Part shown: positions 25,021 to 37,800 of the stretch, in pieces
Numbering within the stretch: position 1 is the stretch's first letter
Layout of the letters: each line of letters starts with the position of its first letter
NCBI GenBank assembly: GCA_021613535.1
Contig: CP075496.1
Location: 3,162,001-3,226,000, forward strand
Reading direction: 5' to 3'
Origin: Adineta vaga
Lineage: Eukaryota > Rotifera
DNA: 64,000 nucleotides
The notes under the pieces: model-generated
The model's input: the letters and a program-made list of their open reading frames with translations, nothing else
Told to the model about the DNA's origin: nothing
The model's database searches: none
Made by a program: the position numbers and the translations under genes

Positions 25021-25530
25021 TGAATTAGTTAAAAATATTCAATTTCATATTTATATAATTATTTATATTTTCAATTCGTGTTCGTATTTTCTTTTCTCAT
25101 TTAGGTTGTAGTAAATCAAGCAAACAATTCGATTGGTTGATTGTATATAGCCATTGCAAATCTTATCCATGAGACGACGCTCTAAATATAGTCTCAATAT
25201 ACTTTCTTCAAGAAAAGTCTATTACCTCTGCGGCATATAATTAATATTTGATGAATAAACAAGAAAAAAATCAATTCATACAAAGAATATTTTAAATCAT
25301 TGTATTGATTACAGTACATTCTTTTTTTTCATTCGAAGATAAAACAAAAAAAGGTGAAATTAATAAGATCATTTGATTTATTCTAAATATATTCAACGAA
25401 AGAATAAATTCATCTTTTGAGATGTAATCAAATATTTTGGCGAACAATTGTTCGTTTTGTGTTAGAATGAAATAAAATATTCTTCGATTTTTTACATGAT
25501 TCAGTTAGAAAACAAACGAAAATTGTAACA
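25021..25530. promoter_or_regulatory. divergent intergenic region (parkin-like / WSC-lectin)
   Basis: 510 bp separate the start codons of two divergent genes, so both promoters should lie here. No recognisable TATA or other element stands out against the A+T-rich background. No exon for a parkin Ubl or RING0 is visible. Confidence 0.5.
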
Positions 25531-28086
25531 ATGTATTACTCATTATTCTTTCTCTACGGTATTCATTTTGTTATTTCTTTAAGTCCATCCGAAGATTTAT
25601 CCATAACAAAATATACTCAAATCGGTTGTTTAACATTAAAATCTGATAAAGAATTTATTATGAAAACGATTCAAGAAAATTCTCTATTACCTTATCAAAC
25701 TTATTCTAGTCCTAATATGACAATGGAATTATGTTTTCGTCTTTGTCGACGATGGTTAATTTTACTTGATAATCAACAAACAACATGTATTTGTTTATAT
25801 ACATTAAACAAAATTTATGAATTAAATGAATATCTCGGTGAATATTCATCGGATAATAATTGTACATTGAATAGTGTAAAAATCTATTCATTAACGAAAG
25901 ATATAACTTCATTACCAATCTTAACATCATCACCAAGTGATGATTGGTCATTAGATGGTTGTTATGAATTACAAAATATTCAAACTATTCGAGCGAATGT
26001 ACAATTAACTGATGTGGATTTTCCTACTGCACTTGATCTCTGTCGTAAACATTGTCAAATAACGCGTGGATCATCTTATTATGCATACTTTCTCTCTCAA
26101 AAAAAATCTTGTTATTGTTTACCAATTTATTTTCATCAAACTGCTCGATCTATGGCATTACGAAAACCATTGATGCATTGTACATTTCTTCCCAGTATTT
26201 GTCAAGGTTTTGGAAGTTCATGTAAACAATTTTATTTAGATACAAATGTAGATACCTTGATTAAAATTGATGTTCATCGTTATTGTCTATCAACAGATTC
26301 GAGTTCATTTATATTTGATCGAATATTATATAAATGTTTAAAATCTGTTATACTTCGTCGATCAATGTCAATTTCAACGATTAATTATGAACAAAAATGT
26401 ACATCAATTACTATTAAAACACGTGAACAATGGAATTATTTAATTCATTCATCATGGATAACCGATACGAATTTATTCATTCCTATTGATCGAAATTCGA
26501 CATATATTTTTAAAGATTTATTTAAAACAAGCAATTTAACAATGCTAACAAATACATTATGCGTAGTGATTAAACGAACAGATGCGAATGCTGTTTTAGG
26601 TGAACTTATTCAATGTTCTCTTGCACGTCCATTGGGTTCTGTTCTTTGTGCACAAAACCCATTTCAATCAGCTATTCCACATGATGTAGAATTTCAAACT
26701 GCGTATGTTAAATTCTATCTTTTGTGTTTCTCAATACCGGTATGATCCAATCAGATAAGATCAGTTGTGTAGATTTTGAGATATTTTGAAAAATCATAGA
26801 TATTTTATCAGACTCGGAATATCATCACTTTGGAAATCGCCGGTAGTTAGTAGATTCGAACTCTAGACTAATCGAATATATCACCTGAAACATATTCACT
26901 ATCTTGTTACTCTAATAGGCACTGTTAGGATGAATTCTTAGTTTTGCGAGAAGCATCGAATAATGATTTTTTATTAATATTTCTTTTTAGAAATACTGAA
27001 GCAGAAATTTCTAATGATGAAATATTATCTTGTCCACCAAACTTTACTTTATTTAATCGATTATGCTATTATGCTGATTCATCACTTACCTATGATATTC
27101 AGGCAGGTGAACAAATATGTTCTAATAAATATTCGAATAGTACTCTTGTTAAATTTGATTCTCATGAATGGGCAAATATAAATGTCACAAGATTTCTTGG
27201 CCGAGTTCTTAATGATATTTTATTAGAATTCTTTTATTATATCTTAGAAAGAAAATTATTTATGCCAACAGATGGAAAACAACAAATACGTTTACTTCTT
27301 GGCGATAAAAATTTTCCAAGAAAATGTGTATTACGTTATTTTACATCTTCAATTGGAGGATTTTCTCTTTTACATCGATGTCATAGTGGAGGTTATCCGA
27401 TTTGTCAAACTCAACCAATTCGAAACAAAATTCTCGAAACAACACCAGTGTATCAAACGATTTCTCCTATAAATATTCCATCGATTGAACAAACAACTAA
27501 ATTAATCTCAACTACAACCGTAATAGCAACAACAACACAATTAATTCTATCAAATTCAACAGTTTTATTCATTTTACCGAATGAAACAAATATTACATCA
27601 CGATGTGATAATTGTTCAATGAATTCTGTACTAGCTGATGAAGACTTCAACAATAATGCAACAAAGAACAGTTCTGAATTTTATACAAATACAACTACAG
27701 GAATTGTCCATGAATCATTCATGAAAAGACATGCCAAATATCGACCATTGATTATTATTCTTACTGGTCCAATATTAGGCTTGATCATATTATTTCTTGG
27801 ACTTGGTTTATTAGTCTGGCGTCTTCGACAATATCATGGAACTTATTCCATACCTAATAATTTAGTCGGTGGTCTTCGTACAAAACGTTCATCAACAACT
27901 GTAACAACTGGCGATGTTCCTAATACACCTGTAGCCATCTATAATCGTACAAAATCTCCACGATTTTCATCGGCCGCTGAAAATGATTCATTATTGACTT
28001 CACCTCATTTCTCAACAGATGATGATAATATCGAACTATTACCGGCAACAAAAACAGCATTGATTGATACTAGTCCAAAAGAATGA
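25531..28086 (+). CDS. type I membrane protein with WSC-like and C-type-lectin-like domains
   Basis: Two exons (25531-26702 and 26991-28086) join in phase 2 to give 755 residues. A signal peptide (MYYSLFFLYGIHFVISLSPS) leads into two Cys-rich segments resembling WSC domains. The first has GCLTLKSD, MTMELCFRLC and TCICLY; the second has DGCYEL, ALDLCRKHC and SCYCLP. The second exon begins with a C-type-lectin-like module (CPPNFTLFNRLCYY ... CSNKYSNSTLVKFDSHEW ... CVLRYF ... HRCHSGGYPICQ). It lacks clear EPN/WND calcium-binding residues, so sugar binding is doubtful. A Thr/Ser-rich stalk with several N-glycosylation sites, one TM helix (PLIIILTGPILGLIILFLGL) and a cytoplasmic tail of about 90 residues follow. 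Probably a cell-surface adhesion or recognition protein; no orthologue recognised. The 288-nt intron is unusually long for this window. Confidence 0.8.
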
Positions 28087-28218
28087 TTCTATAACTAATG
28101 TCAAGTGACATCTATGAAAAAGATCTCCAATTCCTTTTTATTTTCTCCATTCATTGATCATTTTTCAATTCGTTCGTTCGCGTTCATTTTTGATTTCCTT
28201 TTTCTCATTTTTATTTTC

Positions 28219-28268
28219 AATAAACATGATTGCATGAAAAATATAATTTCTTGTTTTTACATTTTCAG
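28219..28268 (+). promoter_or_regulatory. AATAAA signal followed by splice acceptor abutting the next ATG
   Basis: AATAAA at 28219-28224 sits about 130 bp after the WSC/lectin stop. About 40 bp later a TTTTTACATTTTCAG acceptor ends exactly at the ubinuclein ATG (28269). This arrangement is what a polyA site plus spliced-leader trans-splice site in a two-gene polycistron would look like. A conventional leader intron inside the short spacer is the alternative. Confidence 0.55.
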
Positions 28269-31200
28269 ATGTCTTTAACAAGTAAAAAAACTCGAGATAC
28301 ATCAAAATTACCAACATTATCTTATGAAATCAAGTTAAATCTGCCTGCTAACGTTGATAGTAATCCACAAGAAATCTCTTTTCTAGATTTAATTGCAAAT
28401 GATACTAAATTTGTAAGTAAAAAGATTCTTCATCTTCTCAAACAATTTTTTTATTTATTTCTTCTCATTTTTTCGTTTGAAGAAAAATGATAAAGAAAGT
28501 TTAGAACTAGTATTGAGTTCATATGTTAAAGCGTGTGGAAAACAAAGTGTTAAAGAAATTCTTGCTGAACGTGATGTACGTATTTGCTTGCTTTGCTTAT
28601 TTATTATGTTTTTATTTATTTTTTCAATAGACTTCAGAGAAGATAATGCATCGTTATCTGACATTATCCATGCATTAATGGATTATAATGATCAACAAAA
28701 TGCAAATTTAGGTGTTGGTTATAATGATCCTGAAGATAATGATTCATTTATTGATGATTCGACAGCAGCACAAGATATTATTCCAAGAAATATGACTAAT
28801 GAAAGAGATGGATTTTATGTTAATGAAAAACATCAACCAATTCAAGCTCGATATTTAAGTGATCCAAGTGAATCAGAAAGTGAAGAAGATGGTGAAGATG
28901 AAAGCAATGACGATGATGATGATGAATCAAGTGAAAGTGAAAAAGAAGAAAAGCAAAATAAGAAAATGACGAATGTAAGTGATATTGAATGAGTGACAAG
29001 AAGATTTTTTAAACATTGTTTGATGATTCATTTGTTTTAGAAGGAAGATGATGGTAATGAGAAAGTATGTAATTATAAATCAAAAATATTGTAAGAGACT
29101 ATTTAATGTATTTTATATAGGCAACGAAAAAGAGTAAATCAGATGAAGATATTACGCCGAAACAGCCAAGTATAAAACGAAAACGGTATGTTTTACGTCT
29201 CCTGAGATCAGAGTTATGAAAAGTATCAACATAAAAGAGATATTAAATTGTATTTTATTTTAGAAGTATATCTGAAGTAACGGCTCCCACTCTACCTATT
29301 AATTTTGATGACAAAATTAAAACGAATAAACCAGTCGAAGAACCAGTCAAAAAGATTCAGAAAACAACTGAATCAACTACTGCACAGCCCATACAAAATC
29401 CTACCTCATACGTTCTACCAAACGAAATGGAAAGTGATATTAAACCATGTATCGACAAATTAGTCAAAGTTAGTTTCATTTATTCGTTTCTAATATCATA
29501 TCTTTGTTGTATATTTAGTTAATTGTATCTGAACAAACCATGAATAGTATACAGAAGAAGATTGAACGTCTTTTTCATCCAACTATTTGCCGTGAATTAC
29601 TTGAGTAAAGAATCTTTGATTGACGATCGTTTTATTTTTAAAATACTTTTCTTTTTTGTAGTTTGGTGAAGAAATTACATCGTCATACGAATGCTCATCG
29701 ACAATTAGTATTCGATATTTTAAGTCTAAAAACTTGTATATGTTCACAAATATTAATAACAAGAGCTCGTCTATTATTATTGAATGATTATGAACCGATG
29801 ATAACATCGAGTTCATTGAATGAGATGAAAGATAAATTAAAAGTCGAGATCAATCGTTCATTAGAATTTCATATCCAAGCACATGATAAAGCAGTCAAGT
29901 TTGTGAACAATTCTGATTATTGTATATTTTTGAATTTATTTATTTATTTTCATCATATAGAGAATGGCAACAAAAAATGGCAGAAAATCCATCGAAAGAT
30001 AAAAATCGTGGACCGAGAAAAAATTTTCGTTTATACAAAACAATTAAGTACGTCGAAAAATAGGAATTTTAAATTTATTTATTTTGATTAACCTTTTCTA
30101 TTCTTTATTTTCTAGTGAATTAATTATTCGTTGTATTGATCGTAAACTTGAAACGATGACATTACTCGAATTAGAATCATTAGAACTTTTTCTTCATGAA
30201 CAAATTGTTCCATTATGGGAAAAATCTGGATGGATGACAGCAAAGTATATCGTTTTATCATAGAGATGAATGTATGAATTGTAATTCTATTTATTAATAG
30301 AAAAATTATCGGTGAAGTTATCAGATTAGAATATCGACCATTAAAAGATTCTAATCCACCGATAGTCGCACCATCACAAGTAAGGTGTCTTCTTATTTAT
30401 GATTCTATTTAATGAATAAATAATTCTTTTAGGCAACTCGAACAGCACCAATACCCGTCACAGCTGAAAGAACGAAGAAAGAATCTCAAACGATTCCGTT
30501 ATTACCACCACCATCCTTGCCGGCGAAAATCACAAATTCTATTGTTTCACCTACAAAACCAATGCAACAACAAACTACGATGAAAACACACGAAAATAAA
30601 TCTTCAAGTCATCTATCATCAAATAATAATCCTTCAAAATCATTCGAAATGGCAGCACGTGTTTCTACCAACGTTATAAAACAACATACTTCACGTCCAG
30701 CTTCGACAGAATCATTAACTAGCCAAGTAAATTTATAGAAACACCATGATTTGATTTTTGATTTATTTTTTTAGTCATCTGAACAGTCATCACATAAATC
30801 GAGTAAATCAGATCTTAATCGTTCACTTGCTAAACCATCAGTTGTTTCTCAATCTGAAACAGCAACAAAACGTAACTCAACTCCCAATTTTCCTTCTGTA
30901 CTCGATCTTACAATGGATTTATATTCACAATATAAAAAACAAACAGAAGAATCACTTCATTCAGTATCAAAACCACATACACATCATTCATCATCAAACA
31001 AAGAAGCAACATCATCATCTTCGTCATCCTCACATCGATCTTCATCATCACATAATCATTCTAAGCCACATCATCACCAGCAACAACAACAACAACAACA
31101 ACAGCAACAGCAACAGCAACAGCAACAACAACAATTTGCTACAAAACTTCCGGCAGAAAAATCTCTAGCAGGATCTTTTCTTAAAGAAGCACTTTTAACT

Positions 31201-31926
31201 GGCGCATCTACACCACCCAAAGTGCCAGCATCACCATTAACTGTTGATAATATGCTTAATAAACCACATCCTAGTCCTAAATCATCAACAACGACATCAG
31301 TTCCGAAACCATCAACTACATCACAAAGTCCAATACCTAACCCTCATCGTTCTTCGGGATCGCATAAAAGTAGCTCAAATCGTCCTTCAGCTGATTTTAC
31401 TTCTCATAGAACCGATCCGCAAGTACGATTTTGTATTGCTCTTCTTCATACAAAACTTATTCACTTAATTTCATACATAGGTTCAACAACAAAAATCTTC
31501 GTCATCTTCGAATCGATCACAACCAAATGCAGTATCATCATCAACACCGACGTCTTCTTCAGTCTCACCAGCAGCTCGACGTCCATCATCAGCATTTACA
31601 GGCACACACGAATCTCAAGTATTTATAAACTAATTTCAACATGAGTCTTTTAAATTTTGATAATCTTACATTTCTAGTCAAATCGTAGTCATTCATCTGC
31701 CATGACAATTCCACCATCATTATCACAATCGCTTCAATGGGATCCAGCAACTTTACAATTAGCTGCTGCTGCTCTAGCTAATCCTCAATTACTTAATTCA
31801 GCTGTATTTGATTCAACATTATTCAATTCAGTATTCGGTAATACGTCAAGTATTATTTCTCCAAATCAATCATCCCCATCATCATCTTCACGTCAACAAT
31901 CAAACAATAATAACCGACGGAATTAA
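28269..31926 (+). CDS. UBN: ubinuclein (HIRA complex subunit)
   Basis: Fifteen exons (28269-28412, 28483-28579, 28631-28974, 29041-29064, 29121-29185, 29264-29468, 29519-29604, 29662-29898, 29961-30047, 30116-30244, 30301-30379, 30433-30726, 30775-31422, 31481-31618, 31678-31926) give about 941 residues. The Hpc2-related domain is clear: LGVGYNDPEDNDSFIDD, then IIPRNMTNERDGFYVN. It is followed by an acidic Ser/Glu stretch and a basic nuclear signal. The ubinuclein middle domain comes next (IERLFHPTICRELLDLVKKL, HRQLVFDIL, RRCIDRKLETMTLLELESL-type segment, LWEKSGWMTAKKIIGEVI). The C-terminal half is Ser/Pro/Gln-rich and low complexity. Ubinuclein binds HIRA and histone H3.3-H4 for replication-independent nucleosome assembly. 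One microexon is 24 nt. The ATG abuts an acceptor AG; see the preceding signal entry. AATAAA occurs at 32141. Confidence 0.93.
31078..31134 (+). repeat. CAA/CAG repeat coding polyglutamine
   Basis: Nineteen consecutive Gln codons, mixed CAA and CAG, in the disordered C-terminal half of ubinuclein, preceded by a His/Ser-rich stretch. Confidence 0.95.
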
Positions 31927-32625
31927 ACTCTAATCATTAGTTATGAAATTTAAATTCTATATCGATCCAATCTGATATTAATAATGTATGTTGTCGTAGA
32001 CATTGTATTGTCTGTGTGTACAACATATTTTCTTTTATGTATATATATATATATATTTCATATTCTCGGTGATCAAGAACAAATATTTAACATTATTTTG
32101 TATTTGATGTGTTCATCTTCTTCTTTTCTTGTACAGAAAAAATAAAACTCGATGTGAATAAATAAAGAATGAACAAAGATAAATACATATCTTGGCAGTG
32201 TGAATCAATGCTTTAACCATATATTCTGTAGATTTGTAGAACAAAAATAATATTTATTTTATAACTATAACATGATTGCAAAGAATCGATCAAAATGTAT
32301 TATTAAATGCTGCTCAAAAGGATTTTCTTAGATAGTTGTTAGATAAATTCTGATAAATATGTATTAGAACTATTTTAAAAACGAACAAACGATATTAAAT
32401 CAATATTTTTATTATAACTATGATTTGTGAATAGTTCTCTTAACATTCATCAATCTTCATTTCAGAGCTTGCAGTAATTAGACAATTCAAAGCTACTTCA
32501 TTCAACTACTCTATTACTGAATATCATCACATCGAGACATGAATGTAAGTTACATAAAATTAATGAAACTGATATTCAAAATCATTTAACAAATCTGTAC
32601 AAAAAAAGTCTTATCTTTGTCTAAT
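31927..32625. other. convergent 3' flank, no gene
   Basis: Ubinuclein 3' UTR with a TA tract near 32040-32056 and AATAAA signals near 32141 and 32159, then the 3' flank of the minus-strand membrane-protein gene. No coding exon seen. Confidence 0.65.
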
Positions 32626-33546
32626 TCAAAGTTCATTACTATATGAATATAAACCATATCTTCCCATTTGTCGTTTCTGTTGTGTTAGTAAACTTTCTTC
32701 ATTTCGACTATCTACTGAACTATCTAAACTGAAAACACTCGATACAATACTTGATCGTTGATTAACATTTTCATGTGTTTTCCATTTGTAATATTTCACA
32801 TATAAACATGAACATATACAGAGTATCCAAATTAAAAAGATTATTAAACCACCCAAAAAAAGGATAAGATTCGTTTTTGGTATGAAATCTTTTGTTGATG
32901 TTCGATAAGTTGTATTCGAATGATTATTTTCAGAAAGAATACAAGCATTTGATTGAAAAATAGATGGTGTACTTGATGTTATATAGAAGAGAAGTGTTGT
33001 ATCATTATTACAAACAATAAGAATTTGAATTGCAGTTAACAATGTATTTAAAATATTTGTTCGAAAATCTACTTGAATCTGTTTTCGATGATCAGATAAA
33101 GTAAATATTAAATATGAATAATCAGTTCCATTTGAATGTAAGATTGATTGAATATATCTTAAAGTTAATTCAGGATAATTATCATGTTCTATTTGAATAT
33201 GTAGTGATTTCTGCGTGACTGAATGATTTGAATATTCAAATAAATTTTTAACAAGATAAAGATATTTTTGAAAGAAATTTTCAAATATTATATTTGTATA
33301 AAATATAAGTACAATACATTTAAAATGTTGTTTACAACTATCTGCTTGATGAATTAGTTCTATAGGTATAAAATTCAAATGACATTGTAAACATTCTCTA
33401 TATGTGTTTTCAGTGATATTTGTAGGTTGAATTAATTGACAAGAATTGTTCAAATATGCAGAGGAATTTTCAAAATCTAGACAATAACTATTAATACTTG
33501 AATTAATTGTGATTAAAATTAAAAAAAATTCAATCCAAGATATCAT
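32626..33546 (-). CDS. single-pass type I membrane protein, unrecognised
   Basis: Intronless, 306 residues. An N-terminal signal peptide (MISWIEFFLILITINSS) is followed by an ectodomain of about 200 residues with several N-glycosylation sites (NSS, NITENT, NHS, NGT, NDT, NTT). Scattered cysteines are present, including CLQC and CKQHFKC. One TM helix (LILFLGGLIIFLIWILCICSC) and a cytoplasmic tail of about 60 residues rich in Ser follow, ending YGLYSYSNEL. I recognise no domain. It could be a small adhesion or signalling receptor; the Ser-rich tail might be phosphorylated. It lies between the convergent ubinuclein gene and the PTB gene on its own strand. Intact 300-codon frame, signal peptide and TM make it credible. 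Confidence 0.7.
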   Translation of the reverse strand: MISWIEFFLILITINSSINSYCLDFENSSAYLNNSCQLIQPTNITENTYRECLQCHLNFIPIELIHQADSCKQHFKCIVLIFYTNIIFENFFQKYLYLVKNLFEYSNHSVTQKSLHIQIEHDNYPELTLRYIQSILHSNGTDYSYLIFTLSDHRKQIQVDFRTNILNTLLTAIQILIVCNNDTTLLFYITSSTPSIFQSNACILSENNHSNTTYRTSTKDFIPKTNLILFLGGLIIFLIWILCICSCLYVKYYKWKTHENVNQRSSIVSSVFSLDSSVDSRNEESLLTQQKRQMGRYGLYSYSNEL

Positions 33547-34873
33547 AAAAATAATTTGAAAAAATCTGTCTTTTTTTGCGCAAAAACCAATTTTACATTA
33601 CATTGAATTGAGAATGCAGTAGAAACTTTGCAATCATTCTTCTCTTATGTGTTGTAAAATTTTCGTAGACATCTTTCGTCTTCAGTCGAGAGAGTCATAA
33701 AAAAGATATTTGAACATTCATCATTTTATTCAACAAAAAATGTTTAAAAAAAAGAGATATTTTTGCAGATCGAAACATTACTATAAATTAATTCAGATAC
33801 TTACTTGTTTCTTGTTTTTAAGATAAAAAAGAAGATAAAGCAGTAGGTGAATAGATATCACTTTTGTTTTCGCCAGAAGATTTTATCATAGATAGAAAAG
33901 TGAAGAGTGCGATTGTGGACAATGAAATGAAAATTAAGAAAGATGATGATTGAAAATGAGAATAAGCAGTATATGTATGTATCTGATCAATTTTTTGTTC
34001 GGTGATCGAGCAAAAGAATAGAGATAAAGAATGGCAAACATGATTATTTCTATAGAAAGTGTAGATGTAAAGATATTCAAATGGCAAGGATAAGAATAAC
34101 GACACGAACAAATCCCGGACTAGAAAATAATATCAAAGAGGATAAGAACATTATTCTCTCTCTATATATTCAATTTAAATATCTATACAGAAGTGAATCA
34201 ATGGTAGAAAAAGAAGAGAAGAGAATATATGTATATATATATATATATGTGCCAGAGATGAAAATAAGGATGTGAGAAGATATTTGAGAGAATTGTTTAC
34301 CTTCAGAAGATAATTATGAATTTAATGGAGCAGGATCAACTGAAACAAAGAGATAAGTTTTTATTTGCATGAGAAAGAAATAACGGCATTCAACGAAAGA
34401 AAAGGAGATCATCATTCACACACACACTTGCAAATTTCCAAAGACAAAGAAAAGAAAAGAAAAGAGAGAAAATTGCGCAAAGAAAGTTTTCAATAAATTT
34501 GACAAATAATAATAGTTATAAGAAAAAAACAGAGAAAAAGATACTGTATAAGATTCAGCAGATCATGATTTCCAGCCTAATCATATTTCCATAAGAACAA
34601 AGAAACAAAAAAAAGACGATAAATTAAGGCAATAGCAGATTATGATTGTCATTTGCTATATGCCCGATAAAAGATTCGAATTCACAGGGAAAACGACAGG
34701 AAAAGAAGCAAGCGAAAGCGGACGGATTGTCTCAAAGAAAAAGAAGGAGCTCATTGATAAATGATAGTGTTCAAAGAGCACCATGTATATATATATATGT
34801 AAATAACACAAGAAAATGTAAGAAGCATGAAATAGTATGCGTATATATATATATATATATATGAGTTTCTATA
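33547..34873. other. non-coding interval; possible PTB 3' exon
   Basis: Mostly A-rich on the + strand with TA tracts near 34228-34248 and 34846-34861. On the minus strand a TTTGTTTCAG acceptor and GTAAAC donor enclose a 39-nt segment (34339-34301). If joined to the PTB donor at 35008 it would add only five residues before a stop. I find no RRM-coding sequence here. The open frame at 33818-34111 (minus) is not supported. Confidence 0.45.
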
Positions 34874-37800
34874 TCACAAGCGCAGAAAGTCAGCAGAGTA
34901 CATGGTGGGTGTACTGTTGTTGTTGTAAAAGTAAAGAGCAGAAGGTGAAGATAGAGTTGGAGCTTTTCCAGGAGCAACACGAGTACCACCACTGCCATTG
35001 GCACATACCTCATCGGATGATGATGTTGATGCTGAACTCGAAAGAAATATATAGGGACTTGATGTTGTCGCATGTGGATGATGATGTTGTTGTGATAAAG
35101 TTGATAATGATAAGGGTGATTGAGTTGAAGCAGCTGTTGCTAATAATGTTGTTGCTGGATTTGAACAAGCTATTGCTGTTGTATATTGTTGAGCTAATTG
35201 ATTTGCATTTAGCATTGCTGCATTGGATGCTAAATTATGGGAAAACAGTGAATCTAACCATAGCGAACAAGAGTAATGAAAATCAATGAACTATAACACA
35301 CGATTCTTTCTATCTTCATTTCAGAGAATTAACGAATAGTTATGTGTTCAGTCAAACATATCAGTATATTCTCAAAATTATTCATGATCAAACAAAAGTA
35401 CATACTTGGAAAATGAATAGCACCATTATTCATGGCTGAAAGTGTCGTCAATGGTGCTCCTGTAAGTGCCATTATTGGTGAACCAAAAACATTTGGTATA
35501 CCTGATAAAAACCGTGCACCAATTGAAATCGATTCATTTGAATTTTCACTTGATGGTAATGTTGGATTCGTGTAATCTCGGCTTTTATCATTGTTATATT
35601 TGACATTTAAAGTATGTAATTTAGAAAAATCAATTTGTAGTGTACAACAACCATTGTATATATTTTGTCCATTTAAATTCTTAAAAAAACACATGAAATA
35701 AAAGAGATAAATTGATTGTTTATAAAAATAAATTCTACCATTTTTACTGATTGTGCAGTTGCTGCATCTTTCATTTGAATTAATCCTTGAAATTTATCTA
35801 TAGAAAAGAGGAGGAAAAAACAAATCAAAAGTCTTTTTTTTTCCTTTTCTTTTCTTTTCTTACCATTTTTAGTAAATGTAATTATTTTCAAAACAACACC
35901 AAATTTAGTAAAGATCTTTTTGAAGAAAGATAAGTTTATAATAAAATCGAAGTGATTTTCTTACCTGATGAAATGTATCAACATTAACAGGATAGACCAT
36001 ATTATTAACAACGACACGTAATACACAATTCGGTCCACCTGTTTGTGCAATTTCTTGAAGAAGAGTAGCAGATTGTAATGCAACTTGTGCTTGTTGATTA
36101 TTCGCATTATTTGGATCGGTTTTAAGTTCTTGATGATTTGAAAATTGAACGAATATTTGTCGACCATTTAATAAAATTGGTATTGAAGAAAAATAATCAG
36201 TCATTGCTTGTGCATGTTCAATACTGTCGAATTCCAAAAATGCCTAGGAAGAAAAACAACCACAAATCCAGACTGATTTTTCATGGTAAATAAAATCTAC
36301 TTGGTTCTTTTTTCGTAGATTAAGTACATTTGTTATTTTTCCAAATACAAGTCCAAATTGAACAATTTCTAATTCACTTGCATCGATATTTCTTAAGTGA
36401 ACTAAAAGATATGATGAAGATACATTTTTGATAATATAAGGTTTAGATTTCATTTACCAACACGTGATGGTGAACTTTTTTCAATACGAGCCTTAACAAA
36501 ATTGTTGAGATTTATTGAAATATTTGATTAGTTTTGAAGTGTACATACTTTTTTGGCTTCATTACTGTCGCCATTTTGATGAAGATTATTTCCATTGTTA
36601 TTAATCATTTCTTCTTCGTTCAAGTTCACAACAAGATTTTTCGTCGATGATGGTGGGGATGCTGAAAGATCGTTCGAAAGTAAACGCTAGGAGAAAAGAT
36701 AAAGAAAAATGTTGATTTTGTTCCCGAATGTAATCATTCCGATGGTTTCGTACCTTCATCGATCGCTAGAATAGAAAAAAGAAAAAAAACAACATTGATG
36801 AATATGTTCTTGAAGAAAAATTCGATTACGATTCGATTTTTTTCTCGCTCGCCTATGATGATGATTACTACTATTATTATTATTTGAAGAACGACGACCT
36901 GTTCAACAATCTCTCGAATAAATGTTACCTTGCGGTCATTATTTGACAGAAACGAAAAGAGAAAAAAAAATAAAAATTCGATTGCACGAGGATTAGAAAG
37001 GACAGTGTCCATTCGTTTGTTAGAAGATTATTCTCTTTCTTTCGATGCTTAGACGCATTTCGGCTTCCGTTCTAGTTAAACAGAGCAAACAGGAGGGAGA
37101 GAGAGAGAGGTTGAAGAAGAAGAGGAGAGAATTGGCTCGCTGCTCTGTACGAAAACTGTCAAATGCATATTTTCTCTCCTTCGATCACGATTGACAGCAA
37201 ATGAAATACAAATATAACTGCAAAGAATAAGTCTCATATACGAACACTTGCCAATGGAATGAGCTGTTCACGAGGTTGCTGTATCGTATAAGGAAGATAT
37301 TTGCTTGTCGAAAATGAATTTGTTGATATGGATGATAAATCAAAGGGTTGATAATATATAGTATTTTGTCCGCTATGAGGATAAATAGTAGTACCATCAA
37401 GTGCATGTTTAGCTACTCGAATAAGTGTCGCTGATTGCGACATAATCAAGCAGAAATTGATTTGTCCAAAAAAAAAGAAAAAATACAAGAGTAATTTCGT
37501 TCTCTTTGACGTTGTTAATAAGTTTTTTCAATGTAACACATATGTATTCTCTCGTTTTTTTTTCTTTTTTTTACTCACACAGATTTATATATACTTCCGA
37601 TATTATTGGTGGCGATACCGATGAGAAAGAATACATTCACCTGTTATTCTATTTCTTTCGCGCTCTCCTTCTCTCATTTTCAGATTTGTAAATACAGATT
37701 TCTCTCTCCCTCTGCTGTTCTTTTCATTACTTTCTCGGTCTTAATTTACGATTGTGTAAAAAAATGTTCTTGACTATTTTTCTTCAATTTCTCTTGCATC

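Noticed and set aside
26845-26875. tRNA B-box-like sequence (minus strand GTTCGAATC) inside the WSC/lectin intron
   Set aside because: Only two of five T-stem pairs form and no A box or acceptor stem is visible, so not a tRNA or tRNA-derived SINE.
34771-35289. Frames on the + strand rich in Leu and Val
   Set aside because: Antisense to the last PTB exon.
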